Made by a program: the position numbers and the translations under genes | Assembly (NCBI GenBank): GCA_947505255.1 | Contig: CANNKP010000008.1 | Location: 1-40,054 of the forward strand | Origin: Flavobacteriales bacterium | Lineage (GTDB): Bacteria > Bacteroidota > Bacteroidia > Flavobacteriales_D > Crocinitomicaceae | Reading direction: 5' to 3' | DNA: 40,054 nucleotides | Shown: one piece after another, positions 17,230-25,510 of the stretch | Layout: each line of letters begins with the position of its first letter | Numbering within the stretch: position 1 is the first letter of the stretch | Notes under the pieces: model-generated | Databases searched by the model: none | The model's input: only the letters and a program-made list of their open reading frames with translations | Told to the model about the DNA's origin: nothing

Positions 17230-19080
17230 ATGGAAAAGTCAAATCCCATAAAAGTTGCAATCGTAGGTGTTGGCCCTGTGGGAATGATCATGGCCGTAAA
17301 ATTAAAAGAAGCAGGTTGCGATGTCAGCCTTGTAGTTCGAAACAAGATCAAACTTAATCAAATTAAAAGCGAAGGAATCAAACTTGAAGGAAAGATTAAA
17401 TCAATTGCCCACTTCGATCATGTTTATGAAACTTTGAATGATCTAGCTAAAGAAAAACTGGACCTCGATTATCTTGTCTTCTCGCTTAAATCGTACCAAA
17501 TCAAGTCTGCAGCAAATGAAGCCTTGAAAATTGATACTGACAAACTAACGATTATTTCTGCTCAAAATGGTATTGATGTCGAGGAATTATTGATCCCAAT
17601 ATTCGGTTCAGACAAGATTCTGCGCATGGTAGTTAATTATGCTGGAAATTTATCCGCACCAAATGTAGTAAACGTTACCTTTTTCAATCCACCAAATTAT
17701 CTTGGTTCGATTGACGATTCAAGAACTCAACAAGCAGAAGAATTTTCTGAACTATTAAATGAAACAGGACTAACCACTCAGGCTGTCAATTCTTACGAAA
17801 TACTTAAACGAACTTGGGAAAAAACAATTCTTAATGCCTCGCTAAGTCCGCTTTGTGGGGTTGGACGTTTGACAATGGCAGAAGCGATGGCTGATCCAGA
17901 TACTGTTGAATTGATTGAACAGATTATCAATGAAGCAATTGTTGTTGCAGAAGCAGAAAAGATTCGTTTTCCTGATGATTTTGTTCGTACATGTATGCGT
18001 TATTTGAAGAAGGGTGGTAATCACTTTCCTTCTTTAGCAGGTGATGTGATCAATAATAGACAAACAGAAATCGATTATTTCAATGGTAAAATCGTTGAGT
18101 ACGGTAAAAAACATTACATACGTACTTCACTAAATCTTGCTTTCACCAATATGGTTAAAGCGATGACCAATAAAAATATTTCATCACGCATTCCTGGAGC
18201 AGCTGCGGCTGTAAATCGAAACATTATTAAAAAGGGAATTGTTAAGGACAAAAAAACCTCTGTCGTTTATCAAGGTGGACCTTGTTTTCTAGGAGTTGAT
18301 CTTGGTTCCGCATTTATAAAATTTACCGTAATTGACAACAATCAAAATGTTGTTTTCCGCTACTTACTCCATACGTTGAATAAAGATAGATTGCTTCATC
18401 GACAAGTAATGCAAGCTATTCAAAGTGATTTTGATATCAAATACAGTTGCGCAACCGGATACGGTAGAAAACATTTTATTGAATCCGATATTATCAAGAC
18501 CGAGATTAACTGTGCGGCTGCTGGAGTTTCCAGAGATCTAAATGGTGCAAAAAACATTATTGATATTGGTGGTGAGGATATAAAAGTTATTCACTGCGAT
18601 GAAACGGACGGTGTTAGCAATTTCTATATGAATGATAAATGTGCTGCCGGTACAGGCTCATTTCTTTCTGAGATAGCGGAAAGAGCTGAGATTCAAGTTT
18701 CAGAAATGAGTCATTTGGCTGCACGTTCCAATTATGATAAAGAATTGAATAGTTTCTGTACCGTTTTTGCAAAAACAGAAATCATGAAATGGATATTGGA
18801 TGGCATGTCAATCGAGGACATTTCGAGAGGAATTTATCTTTCGATTGCTAACAAAGTTGCAAAAATGAAATTGGTTCCTGATGTACCTACAGCAATGATT
18901 GGTGGTGTAATAGAAAATCACCCCTACTTACAATCTTTACTTTCAGAAAAATTCAAGCAAGAGATTATTGTTCCTGAAGAGCCACAACATGTCGTTTCAT
19001 TAGGTGCTGCAATAATTGCACAACGCACATATAATAATTTACAAAAAAAGAAATCAGATCTCAGCATTGCTGAATCTTGA
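17230..19080 (+). CDS. Ketopantoate-reductase-like (ApbA/PanE) domain fused to BadF/BcrA-type ATPase
   Basis: A 616-residue two-domain protein. Residues 1-~335 form an ApbA/PanE-type NAD(P)H reductase: GVGPVG at 13-18, the W196-E-K198 plus N202 motif matching the catalytic Lys/Asn of ketopantoate reductase, and a conserved Glu in RQTEIDYFNG (~280). Residues ~350-600 form a BadF/HgdC-type ATPase: GVDLGSAFIKF, IDIGGEDIKVI, NDKCAAGTGSFL (C471), SFCTVFAKTEI (C510), and the C-terminal SLGAAI. C471 and C510 would bind a 4Fe-4S cluster across a homodimer. No stop or frameshift separates the parts. I know of no characterised protein with this fusion. It probably activates the orphan BcrB/HgdB-like neighbour; the reductase substrate is unknown. 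Confidence 0.8.
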   Translation: MEKSNPIKVAIVGVGPVGMIMAVKLKEAGCDVSLVVRNKIKLNQIKSEGIKLEGKIKSIAHFDHVYETLNDLAKEKLDLDYLVFSLKSYQIKSAANEALKIDTDKLTIISAQNGIDVEELLIPIFGSDKILRMVVNYAGNLSAPNVVNVTFFNPPNYLGSIDDSRTQQAEEFSELLNETGLTTQAVNSYEILKRTWEKTILNASLSPLCGVGRLTMAEAMADPDTVELIEQIINEAIVVAEAEKIRFPDDFVRTCMRYLKKGGNHFPSLAGDVINNRQTEIDYFNGKIVEYGKKHYIRTSLNLAFTNMVKAMTNKNISSRIPGAAAAVNRNIIKKGIVKDKKTSVVYQGGPCFLGVDLGSAFIKFTVIDNNQNVVFRYLLHTLNKDRLLHRQVMQAIQSDFDIKYSCATGYGRKHFIESDIIKTEINCAAAGVSRDLNGAKNIIDIGGEDIKVIHCDETDGVSNFYMNDKCAAGTGSFLSEIAERAEIQVSEMSHLAARSNYDKELNSFCTVFAKTEIMKWILDGMSIEDISRGIYLSIANKVAKMKLVPDVPTAMIGGVIENHPYLQSLLSEKFKQEIIVPEEPQHVVSLGAAIIAQRTYNNLQKKKSDLSIAES

Positions 19081-19082
19081 TA

Positions 19083-19096
19083 TTCAAAATTTTGAA
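19083..19096. repeat. 14-bp perfect palindrome before the thiolase gene
   Basis: TTCAAAATTTTGAA lies in the 37-bp gap between the PanE-BadF fusion gene and the thiolase gene. It is a perfect inverted repeat without a loop. It might be an operator inside the operon. A palindrome of this length made mostly of A and T can also arise by chance in such AT-rich DNA. Confidence 0.2.
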
Positions 19097-19117
19097 CAAA
19101 ATAAAAGAACAAACTAG

Positions 19118-20398
19118 ATGAACACAAATAAAAATCAAAACAAAGGTTTTCACAATAAATCAAAAGGTATAGGAATGCTATATGATGATATTTTTTTGGT
19201 GAACGGTGCCCGAACACCATTCGGGAAACTTTGTGGAACATTGGGTCAGGTTTCTCCGACTGATTTGGGAATCTTTGCATCTAAAGGAGCACTTAAAAAT
19301 TCCCAGATTAAAGGAAGCGATATCGATCAGGTTGTCTTTGCAAATATTGGACAAAGTTCTGCTGATTCTTATTTTTTACCTCGTCACATCGGTTTATTCT
19401 CTGAAATACCAGAAGGAGTTCCGGCAATTATGGTACAACGAATTTGTGGTAGTGGTTTCGAAACAATCATCACTGGAGCAGAACAAATAACACTTGGCAA
19501 AGCACAAGTAACACTTTCCGGTGGGACAGAAAACATGACCCTCTCACCTACTGTTTCTTTCGGAAATCGTATGGGTTATCCGCTAGGAAAAATTGATTTT
19601 AAAGACATGCTATGGGAAGCACTGAACGATACTGCAGCTGTTCCAATGGGATGTACAGCCGAAAATGTCGCTATCAAACACAAGATCACTAAGGAAGACA
19701 CCAATCAATTTGCGAAAGAATCCATCGATAAATATATTGCAGCTAAGGAAAGAGGATTCTTTGATGATGAGATTATAAAAATGAACTCAACTGTTTTTGA
19801 GATTGAAGGATTAACTCCAAGAAAAGTTTACCTCCCTAAGAAAACAGTTGACTTTAACACCGATGAGAATGTTCGTCCTACCGATCTGGAAATTTTAGGT
19901 AAACTACCTTCGGTATTTGCTCGAGATGGTGTTCAAACGGCAGGGAATTCAAGTGGAATTGTAGATGGTGCTGCATCTGTCATTGTTGCGGATGGGAATT
20001 ATATTCGAAATAATGGACTTCGCCCACTTACGAAAATTGTAGCATCTTCAACTAGCGCATTAGATCCTCGAGTAATGGGATTAGGTCCTGTTCCTGCAAT
20101 TCAATTATTACTAGAAATGACAGGGTTGTCGATGAGTGAAATCGGTTTGATCGAGATCAATGAAGCTTTTGCCGCTCAATTCATAGGCTGTGAAAGAGAA
20201 TTAGGTTTAAATAGAGATATCTGTAATGTAAATGGCGGTGCAATTGCACTTGGTCATCCTCTTGCAGCAACAGGCGCACGAATATCCTTAACACTTTCTA
20301 GAGAAATGAACGCCCGAAAAGTCAAATACGGCATTGCTTCAGCTTGTATTGGTGGTGGACAAGGAACAGCAATCCTTTTCGAAAATTGTAATTTATAA
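19118..20398 (+). CDS. Thiolase (acetyl-CoA acyltransferase), candidate 3-oxopimelyl-CoA thiolase
   Basis: A 426-residue thiolase. The nucleophilic cysteine is in QRICGSGFE, the NEAFAAQF motif is at the substrate pocket, the His is in GGAIALGHPLAATGAR and the second active Cys in ACIGGGQGT. It cleaves 3-oxoacyl-CoA with CoA to acetyl-CoA and a shortened acyl-CoA. In this operon the natural substrate would be 3-oxopimelyl-CoA, giving glutaryl-CoA and acetyl-CoA (inference). ATG 19118 adds 19 hydrophilic residues before MLYDDIFLVNGARTPF; ATG 19175 gives the more usual thiolase N-terminus and is an equally good start. It lies 20 bp before had. Confidence 0.87.
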   Translation: MNTNKNQNKGFHNKSKGIGMLYDDIFLVNGARTPFGKLCGTLGQVSPTDLGIFASKGALKNSQIKGSDIDQVVFANIGQSSADSYFLPRHIGLFSEIPEGVPAIMVQRICGSGFETIITGAEQITLGKAQVTLSGGTENMTLSPTVSFGNRMGYPLGKIDFKDMLWEALNDTAAVPMGCTAENVAIKHKITKEDTNQFAKESIDKYIAAKERGFFDDEIIKMNSTVFEIEGLTPRKVYLPKKTVDFNTDENVRPTDLEILGKLPSVFARDGVQTAGNSSGIVDGAASVIVADGNYIRNNGLRPLTKIVASSTSALDPRVMGLGPVPAIQLLLEMTGLSMSEIGLIEINEAFAAQFIGCERELGLNRDICNVNGGAIALGHPLAATGARISLTLSREMNARKVKYGIASACIGGGQGTAILFENCNL

Positions 20399-20418
20399 AT
20401 AGAAAAAATACCAAGAAG

Positions 20419-21489
20419 ATGAAATCAAACACACTGTATCAATGGCAAATGAGAGAGTTGAAAACGGATTTTGTTCTGACAGAATCTCCATTACCTGAAG
20501 TGAAAGAAAATGAAGCGTTGGTGAAAATTGCAGGATGTGGCGTTTGTCATACGGATTTAAGTTTTTGGCATGATGGTGTTCGCACAAAAAAAGAAATGCC
20601 CCTGACTTTAGGTCATGAAATTAGTGGAACAGTAGTCGAAGGACCTGCTCATTTAAAAGGGAAAAATGTAATTATTCCAGCGGTTCTACCGTGTGGGCAT
20701 TGTGAATTATGCAACGAAGGGAGAAGTAATATTTGTCAAAACCAATTAATGCCTGGAAATGATTTTCACGGAGGTTTTGCTTCACACATTGTTGTTCCTC
20801 ATCAATATTTATGTCCTGTTCCAGATTCAATTTTAGAGAATTACACTTTGGAACAATTATCTGTCATTGCGGATGCAATTTCCACTCCTTATCAAGTAAT
20901 GAAAAAATCTGAATTAAAAGAAGGAGATTTAGCAATCGTAATTGGAGTTGGTGGCGTTGGAGTTTATGGCGCTTTAATCGCTAAAATAATGGGAGCTAAA
21001 GTTTTGGCAATTGATATTAATGACGAAAAGTTAGAACAAGCAAAAAACAATGGTGTCGAGGCTGTTATTAATTCTAGAGGATTAGATACAAAAGAAATTA
21101 AAAACAAAGTAAGAGAAATTGCAAAAGAACTAGGCTGTTCCAAATACGGTTGGAAAATCTTTGAATTTTCAGGAACCGCTCCGGGACAAGATTTAGCATT
21201 CAATTTAATCACTTTTACTTCTACCTTAAGTATTGTTGGATTTACAATGAACAAATTAGAAGTTCGTTTGAGTAATCTAATGGCCTTCGATGCAAAATTA
21301 ATTGGAACATGGGGTTGTAAACCAGAATTATACCCTGAAGTGGTTGATTTAATAGCAACAGGGAAATTAAAAATCAAAGATTTTGTTGAGACTTTCCCTA
21401 TGTCAAATATCAATGACGTATTCAAAAACACTTTAGAACACAAGTACGATAAACGTTCGGTTTTAGTACCTGATTTCAGTAAAAATTAA
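20419..21489 (+). CDS. had: 6-hydroxycyclohex-1-ene-1-carbonyl-CoA dehydrogenase
   Basis: A 356-residue zinc-dependent medium-chain alcohol dehydrogenase. The catalytic zinc site is GCGVCHTDLSFWHDG and GHE; the structural zinc cysteines are in PCGHCELCNEGRSNIC; the NAD motif is GVGGVG (~174). The sequence PGNDFHGGFASHIVVP and the overall pattern match Had of Thauera and Azoarcus, which oxidises the 6-hydroxy intermediate to 6-oxocyclohex-1-ene-1-carbonyl-CoA with NAD. Length fits (Thauera Had is about 368). The had-oah-dch neighbourhood is diagnostic of the class I benzoyl-CoA pathway and makes this call much stronger than the ADH fold alone. Confidence 0.88.
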   Translation: MKSNTLYQWQMRELKTDFVLTESPLPEVKENEALVKIAGCGVCHTDLSFWHDGVRTKKEMPLTLGHEISGTVVEGPAHLKGKNVIIPAVLPCGHCELCNEGRSNICQNQLMPGNDFHGGFASHIVVPHQYLCPVPDSILENYTLEQLSVIADAISTPYQVMKKSELKEGDLAIVIGVGGVGVYGALIAKIMGAKVLAIDINDEKLEQAKNNGVEAVINSRGLDTKEIKNKVREIAKELGCSKYGWKIFEFSGTAPGQDLAFNLITFTSTLSIVGFTMNKLEVRLSNLMAFDAKLIGTWGCKPELYPEVVDLIATGKLKIKDFVETFPMSNINDVFKNTLEHKYDKRSVLVPDFSKN

Positions 21490-21511
21490 AAATAATTTAA
21501 AAGTTCAGATC

Positions 21512-22615
21512 ATGGCAAATTTAAAAAATCACAATCTTGTAGAACACACATATACAGACATTATCTTTGAAAAACGTCCTTGTTTGGACTTCAATGGTGA
21601 ACCAGTTGCGGATATATATAATGCTTGGATTATTTTAAATAATCCTAAACAATATAATTCATACACAACAACTGCTGTAAAAGAAATCATTCTTGCTTTT
21701 GGCGAAGCATCTAATGACAGAAGTGTTGTAGCAGTAGTTTTTACAGGAGTTGAAGACAAGGCATTTTGTACAGGTGGAAACACAAAGGAATACGCAGAAT
21801 ATTACGCAGGAAATCCACAAGAATATTCTCAATACATGCGTTTATTCAATGACATGGTCAGTGCAATTTTAAAATGTGAAAAACCAGTTATTTCTCGTGT
21901 CAATGGAATGCGTATTGGTGGAGGGCAAGAAATTGGTATGGCGTGTGATTTCACGGTTGCATCTGATTTAGCTCGTTTTGGTCAAGCTGGACCAAAACAT
22001 GGATCTGCTGCAATTGGAGGTTCAACAGACTTCTTGCATTTATATGTAGGAATCGAACGAGCTATGAGTTCATTAACTTTATGTGAACCTTGGACAGCAC
22101 ATCAAGCATTAAATATTGGATTAATCACAGACATTGCACCAGCATTAAAGGTGGATGGTAAATTCATTCCGAATCCATTAATTAACATCACTAATTACGC
22201 AGACGAATATGGTAGAGTCATTTTCGGTGCAATGAAAACAGGTGAAGAATTAGCAAAAGGAAAAGAATTATTAGCAAAAGGAGAAGTTGATTTATCAAAA
22301 TTAGATGAATTAACTAACAAACTCATCGCTAAATTATTACATACTTTCCCGAATTGTTTATCAAAAACACTTACTGAGGTTCGTAAGAAAAAATTAGAGC
22401 ATTGGGATAGAAACAAGGAAAGTAGCCGTGAATGGTTAGCGCTAAACATGATGACTGAAGCCAAAGCTGGATTCAAAGCATTCAATGATGGACCTAAACA
22501 CGATCGTGAGATTAATTTCATCAAATTGCGTCAATTATTAGCAGAAGGAAAAGAGTGGAATGATGAAATGCATGAAGCAATTTCTCCTCAATATCAAAAC
22601 CCTGAAACAGTTTAA
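21512..22615 (+). CDS. oah: 6-oxocyclohex-1-ene-1-carbonyl-CoA hydrolase (ring-opening enzyme)
   Basis: A 367-residue crotonase-superfamily protein, about 100 residues longer than ordinary enoyl-CoA hydratases, as expected for Oah/BamA. Family-specific stretches are visible: NAWIILNNPKQYNSYTT (~40), GVEDKAFCTGGNTKEYAEYY (~89), NGMRIGGGQEIGMACDF (~131) and AGPKHGSAAIGGSTDF (~152). The enzyme adds water twice and cleaves the ring C-C bond to give 3-hydroxypimelyl-CoA. bamA/oah is the standard marker gene for anaerobic aromatic degradation, so this call anchors the cluster. It lies 22 bp after had and 3 bp before dch. Confidence 0.93.
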   Translation: MANLKNHNLVEHTYTDIIFEKRPCLDFNGEPVADIYNAWIILNNPKQYNSYTTTAVKEIILAFGEASNDRSVVAVVFTGVEDKAFCTGGNTKEYAEYYAGNPQEYSQYMRLFNDMVSAILKCEKPVISRVNGMRIGGGQEIGMACDFTVASDLARFGQAGPKHGSAAIGGSTDFLHLYVGIERAMSSLTLCEPWTAHQALNIGLITDIAPALKVDGKFIPNPLINITNYADEYGRVIFGAMKTGEELAKGKELLAKGEVDLSKLDELTNKLIAKLLHTFPNCLSKTLTEVRKKKLEHWDRNKESSREWLALNMMTEAKAGFKAFNDGPKHDREINFIKLRQLLAEGKEWNDEMHEAISPQYQNPETV

Positions 22616-22618
22616 AAA

Positions 22619-23392
22619 ATGGAAAAGTTAACCGTTGAATATACGCATAATGAAACTGTATGCAGAATCATTCTGAATGATGGAAAGGGAAATATTCTCG
22701 ACCACATCATGATGGAGCAATTACAAGCACTTCTAGAATCTTTTTCAAGCAAACCAGAATTAAAATTAATCACATTCGAAGGAGAAGGAAAACATTATTC
22801 ATTTGGAGCAAGCGTTGAAGAACATCAGAAAGACATGGCTGCTACAATGCTTAAACATTTCCATCATTTGTTCTTTACACTTCGTGATTTATCAATTCCC
22901 ACTATGTCCAAAATATCAGGTCAATGCTTGGGTGGTGGCTTGGAATTAGCTTTGATGTGCAATTTTATTTTTGCTGATAAAAGTGCAAAATTAGGTCAAC
23001 CGGAAATAATCCTAGGCGTTTTCCCTCCACCTGCTTCCATTTTATTACCATTGAAAATTGGTTACGCTAGAGCGGAAGAAATTTTGATTACTGGGAAAAC
23101 CATTACATCACAGGAAGGCTTTGAAAATGGATTAATCAATAAAGTTTTTGAAGACAAAGAGGAAATGCAAAACGAGGTCGACAATTGGATAAATCAACAT
23201 ATTGTACCAAAAAGTGCTTCGTCCTTGCGCTTTTCAGTTAAAGCTACAAGAATAAAATTCAATCACATTTTAAGCAATTTCTTACCACAATTAGAACATC
23301 TTTATGTGAAACAATTGATGGAAACGAAAGATGCGAATGAGGGAATTAATTCTTTCCTCGAAAAAAGACAACCTGTTTGGGAAAATTGCTAA
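22619..23392 (+). CDS. dch: Cyclohexa-1,5-diene-1-carbonyl-CoA hydratase
   Basis: A 257-residue crotonase-fold protein. The first oxyanion-hole segment is YSFGASVEEHQKD (~60), characteristic of Dch-type dienoyl-CoA hydratases; the second is CLGGGLELALMCNF (~105). It hydrates the benzoyl-CoA reductase product to 6-hydroxycyclohex-1-ene-1-carbonyl-CoA, the substrate of Had. Length matches Thauera Dch (about 258). It sits 3 bp after oah and 7 bp before the dehydrogenase fusion, so the genes are almost certainly co-transcribed. Confidence 0.87.
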   Translation: MEKLTVEYTHNETVCRIILNDGKGNILDHIMMEQLQALLESFSSKPELKLITFEGEGKHYSFGASVEEHQKDMAATMLKHFHHLFFTLRDLSIPTMSKISGQCLGGGLELALMCNFIFADKSAKLGQPEIILGVFPPPASILLPLKIGYARAEEILITGKTITSQEGFENGLINKVFEDKEEMQNEVDNWINQHIVPKSASSLRFSVKATRIKFNHILSNFLPQLEHLYVKQLMETKDANEGINSFLEKRQPVWENC

Positions 23393-23399
23393 ATCTTAA

Positions 23400-25409
23400 A
23401 TGATTAATGTCATGAAAAAAATTAAAAGTGTTGGTGTTGTAGGAGCGGGAACAATGGGGTCTGCTTTGGCACAAAAATTTGCGCAAGAAGGTTTTAACGT
23501 TATCCTAGCTGACCGTGCATTGGAATATGTTAACAAAGGATTGGTTGGTATAAAAACTGTTTTGAATGAAGGTCTTGAAAAGAAAGTTTTCACTGCTGAA
23601 CAAATAGAAAAATTCATAGCAAACATTAAAGTAACTGATAACCTAAATGACCTTCGTAATTGTGACATCGTTATTGAAGCCATTTATGAAGATTTCAATG
23701 CCAAAATTGAATTATTTAAAAATTTGAGTGACATTTTAAGTCCTGATGCTATCATTGCTACAAATACCTCTTCTTTTTCAGTTACTGAACTTTCTGCGGC
23801 TGTCAAGGATCATTCGCGATTTGTCGGTCTTCATTTTTTCTTTCATGCAGCAAAAAATCGACTTGTAGAGATCATTCCTGGGTTAAAAACTTCAGAAAAA
23901 ACACTGAAAGAAGTATATCGTTTTTCGGTTCAAGCAGGTAAAGATCCAATTTATACCAAAGATGCTTATGGATTTGCAGTAAATAGATTTTTTGTTCCTT
24001 GGTTAAATGAAGCTGTTCGCTTATTGGATGAGCCAGGAATAACAATCGAAGCAATTGATGAAGTGTGTATGAAGACCTTTGGAATCGGAATGGGACCTTT
24101 CGCATTGATGAATGCTACTGGTGTTCCAATTGCCATGCACGCACAAAAAACATTAGAAATTTATGGTCCTGCCTATAAAACTGCAACTGGACTAATCAAA
24201 CAAGTTGATCGCAAAGAAAACTGGAATATTAAAACTGAAAATAATCCAATTTCTGATGATGCAAGAAAGTTAATTAATGAACGAATGTTAGGATGTATTT
24301 TCTTCGTTTGTTCCCAAATATTAGAAGAAAATGTTTGCTCTGCAATTGATTTAAACAAAGGAGCTAAAATTGGATTAAAATGGAAAAAAGGACCAGTTGA
24401 TCTCATGAAATATTATGGAGATATGATGGTTAAAAAATTGGTCGAAGGTTATTCAACAATCTACAAAGAAAAAGTTCCAACTGGAATTGCCGAAGAAAGT
24501 TGGGAAATGGAATACGTTACCTTGTCGCAATCGAAAGGCACAGCAGTAATTACCATGAACAGACCCGAGGATATGAATGCCCTAAATGAAGAAGTGGTAA
24601 AACAATTGGATGATAAATTTTCTAAAGCAGAATCTGATCCAACTGTTGATACTATCATTTTAACTGGATCAGGGAAAGCCTTTGTTGCCGGTGCTGATAT
24701 TCGATTCTTTGTTAAGAATATTAAAAACAATACCATCAATAAAATCATTGATTTCACGAAATATGGTCAAGAAGTTTTTGAAAAAATTGACAAATCACCA
24801 AAAAAAGTAATCGCTTTATTGAATGGATTAGCATTGGGAGGTGGATTGGAATTAGCGATATGTGCTGACGAAATATATGCATTACCAAAAGTTAATGTGG
24901 CATTTCCAGAAACTGGAATTGGAATTTATCCAGGTTTAGGCGGCACGCAACGCACGGCTTTAAGAGTTGGAAATGGATTGGCGAAATATTTAATTCTAAC
25001 CGGCAAGATGCTGAATGCGAGTGAAGCTGTTGAAATTGGATTAATCGACAAGATTATAACAATTGACGAAATGTTTGAGATGTTGAATGGAGGTGAATTA
25101 CCTGCAATAGAGAAAAAAGAGTTTTCCGGGAAATGGGTCGCTTATTCTGAGTTGTACAAGCATAACAATTATAATTCAATTCTTGAAGATTCATTTGAAA
25201 ATGGTGCACTTGAAAAAGAAGAGCTTGAAAAAGTAAGGAAATCAATGCGTGTAAAGGCACCTATAGCTATGCAATTTGCAGAGGAATTAATTAATGAAGC
25301 AAAAGGTCCGGCATCTGAGCTGAAAAAACTGGAAGCAATTTTCACAACTGACGATGCTCTGCTTGGTTTGAGTTCAATAGGTCAAAAGGTCGTTTATTCC
25401 GGTAAGTAG
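23400..25409 (+). CDS. 3-hydroxyacyl-CoA dehydrogenase / enoyl-CoA hydratase fusion
   Basis: A 669-residue bifunctional enzyme. Residues ~8-190 are the NAD-binding dehydrogenase domain (GVVGAGTMGSA), ~195-350 its C-terminal domain, and ~375-640 an enoyl-CoA hydratase domain (FVAGADIRFF, LALGGGLELAICADE, FPETGIGIYPGLGGTQRT). The order is dehydrogenase first, the reverse of E. coli FadB. The catalytic His (H145) and Glu (E157) are present, but the usual HFFNP is HFFFH. It would oxidise 3-hydroxypimelyl-CoA to the 3-oxo form; the hydratase half could act on crotonyl-CoA or pimelyl-derived enoyl-CoA. A start at 23412 (MKKIKS) is also possible. It is the last gene of the operon. Confidence 0.87.
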   Translation: MINVMKKIKSVGVVGAGTMGSALAQKFAQEGFNVILADRALEYVNKGLVGIKTVLNEGLEKKVFTAEQIEKFIANIKVTDNLNDLRNCDIVIEAIYEDFNAKIELFKNLSDILSPDAIIATNTSSFSVTELSAAVKDHSRFVGLHFFFHAAKNRLVEIIPGLKTSEKTLKEVYRFSVQAGKDPIYTKDAYGFAVNRFFVPWLNEAVRLLDEPGITIEAIDEVCMKTFGIGMGPFALMNATGVPIAMHAQKTLEIYGPAYKTATGLIKQVDRKENWNIKTENNPISDDARKLINERMLGCIFFVCSQILEENVCSAIDLNKGAKIGLKWKKGPVDLMKYYGDMMVKKLVEGYSTIYKEKVPTGIAEESWEMEYVTLSQSKGTAVITMNRPEDMNALNEEVVKQLDDKFSKAESDPTVDTIILTGSGKAFVAGADIRFFVKNIKNNTINKIIDFTKYGQEVFEKIDKSPKKVIALLNGLALGGGLELAICADEIYALPKVNVAFPETGIGIYPGLGGTQRTALRVGNGLAKYLILTGKMLNASEAVEIGLIDKIITIDEMFEMLNGGELPAIEKKEFSGKWVAYSELYKHNNYNSILEDSFENGALEKEELEKVRKSMRVKAPIAMQFAEELINEAKGPASELKKLEAIFTTDDALLGLSSIGQKVVYSGK

Positions 25410-25510
25410 GCTTGTTTTATTCTTAAAAAACATGTAATTATTTACTAAGGAGGAAGAGAAGTTGGTGGAAGAAGGTTTTTTTATCGTTTCTTATCGATTA
25501 TATTTGCAAA
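25410..25510 (+). promoter_or_regulatory. Putative promoter of the Rrf2 gene (possibly leaderless)
   Basis: TATATTTG at 25499-25506 matches TAnnTTTG and lies only 4 bp before the ATG at 25511, so transcription would start at or next to the start codon. Just upstream is a direct repeat of TTATCG (25481-25496) that could bind the regulator itself. No TTG box at the usual spacing was seen. A GGAGG-like stretch at 25449-25453 is too far from the ATG to act as a ribosome site. Inference from motif only. Confidence 0.35.

Noticed and set aside
17230-18250. Ketopantoate reductase for pantothenate synthesis
   Set aside because: The domain is fused to a BadF ATPase and embedded in a catabolic operon with no panB/panC nearby, so a biosynthetic role is unlikely.
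20964-21443. 159-residue open frame antisense to had
   Set aside because: It lies wholly inside a well-supported had gene in the opposite strand and its translation has no recognisable domain; it is a shadow of low-GC codon use.
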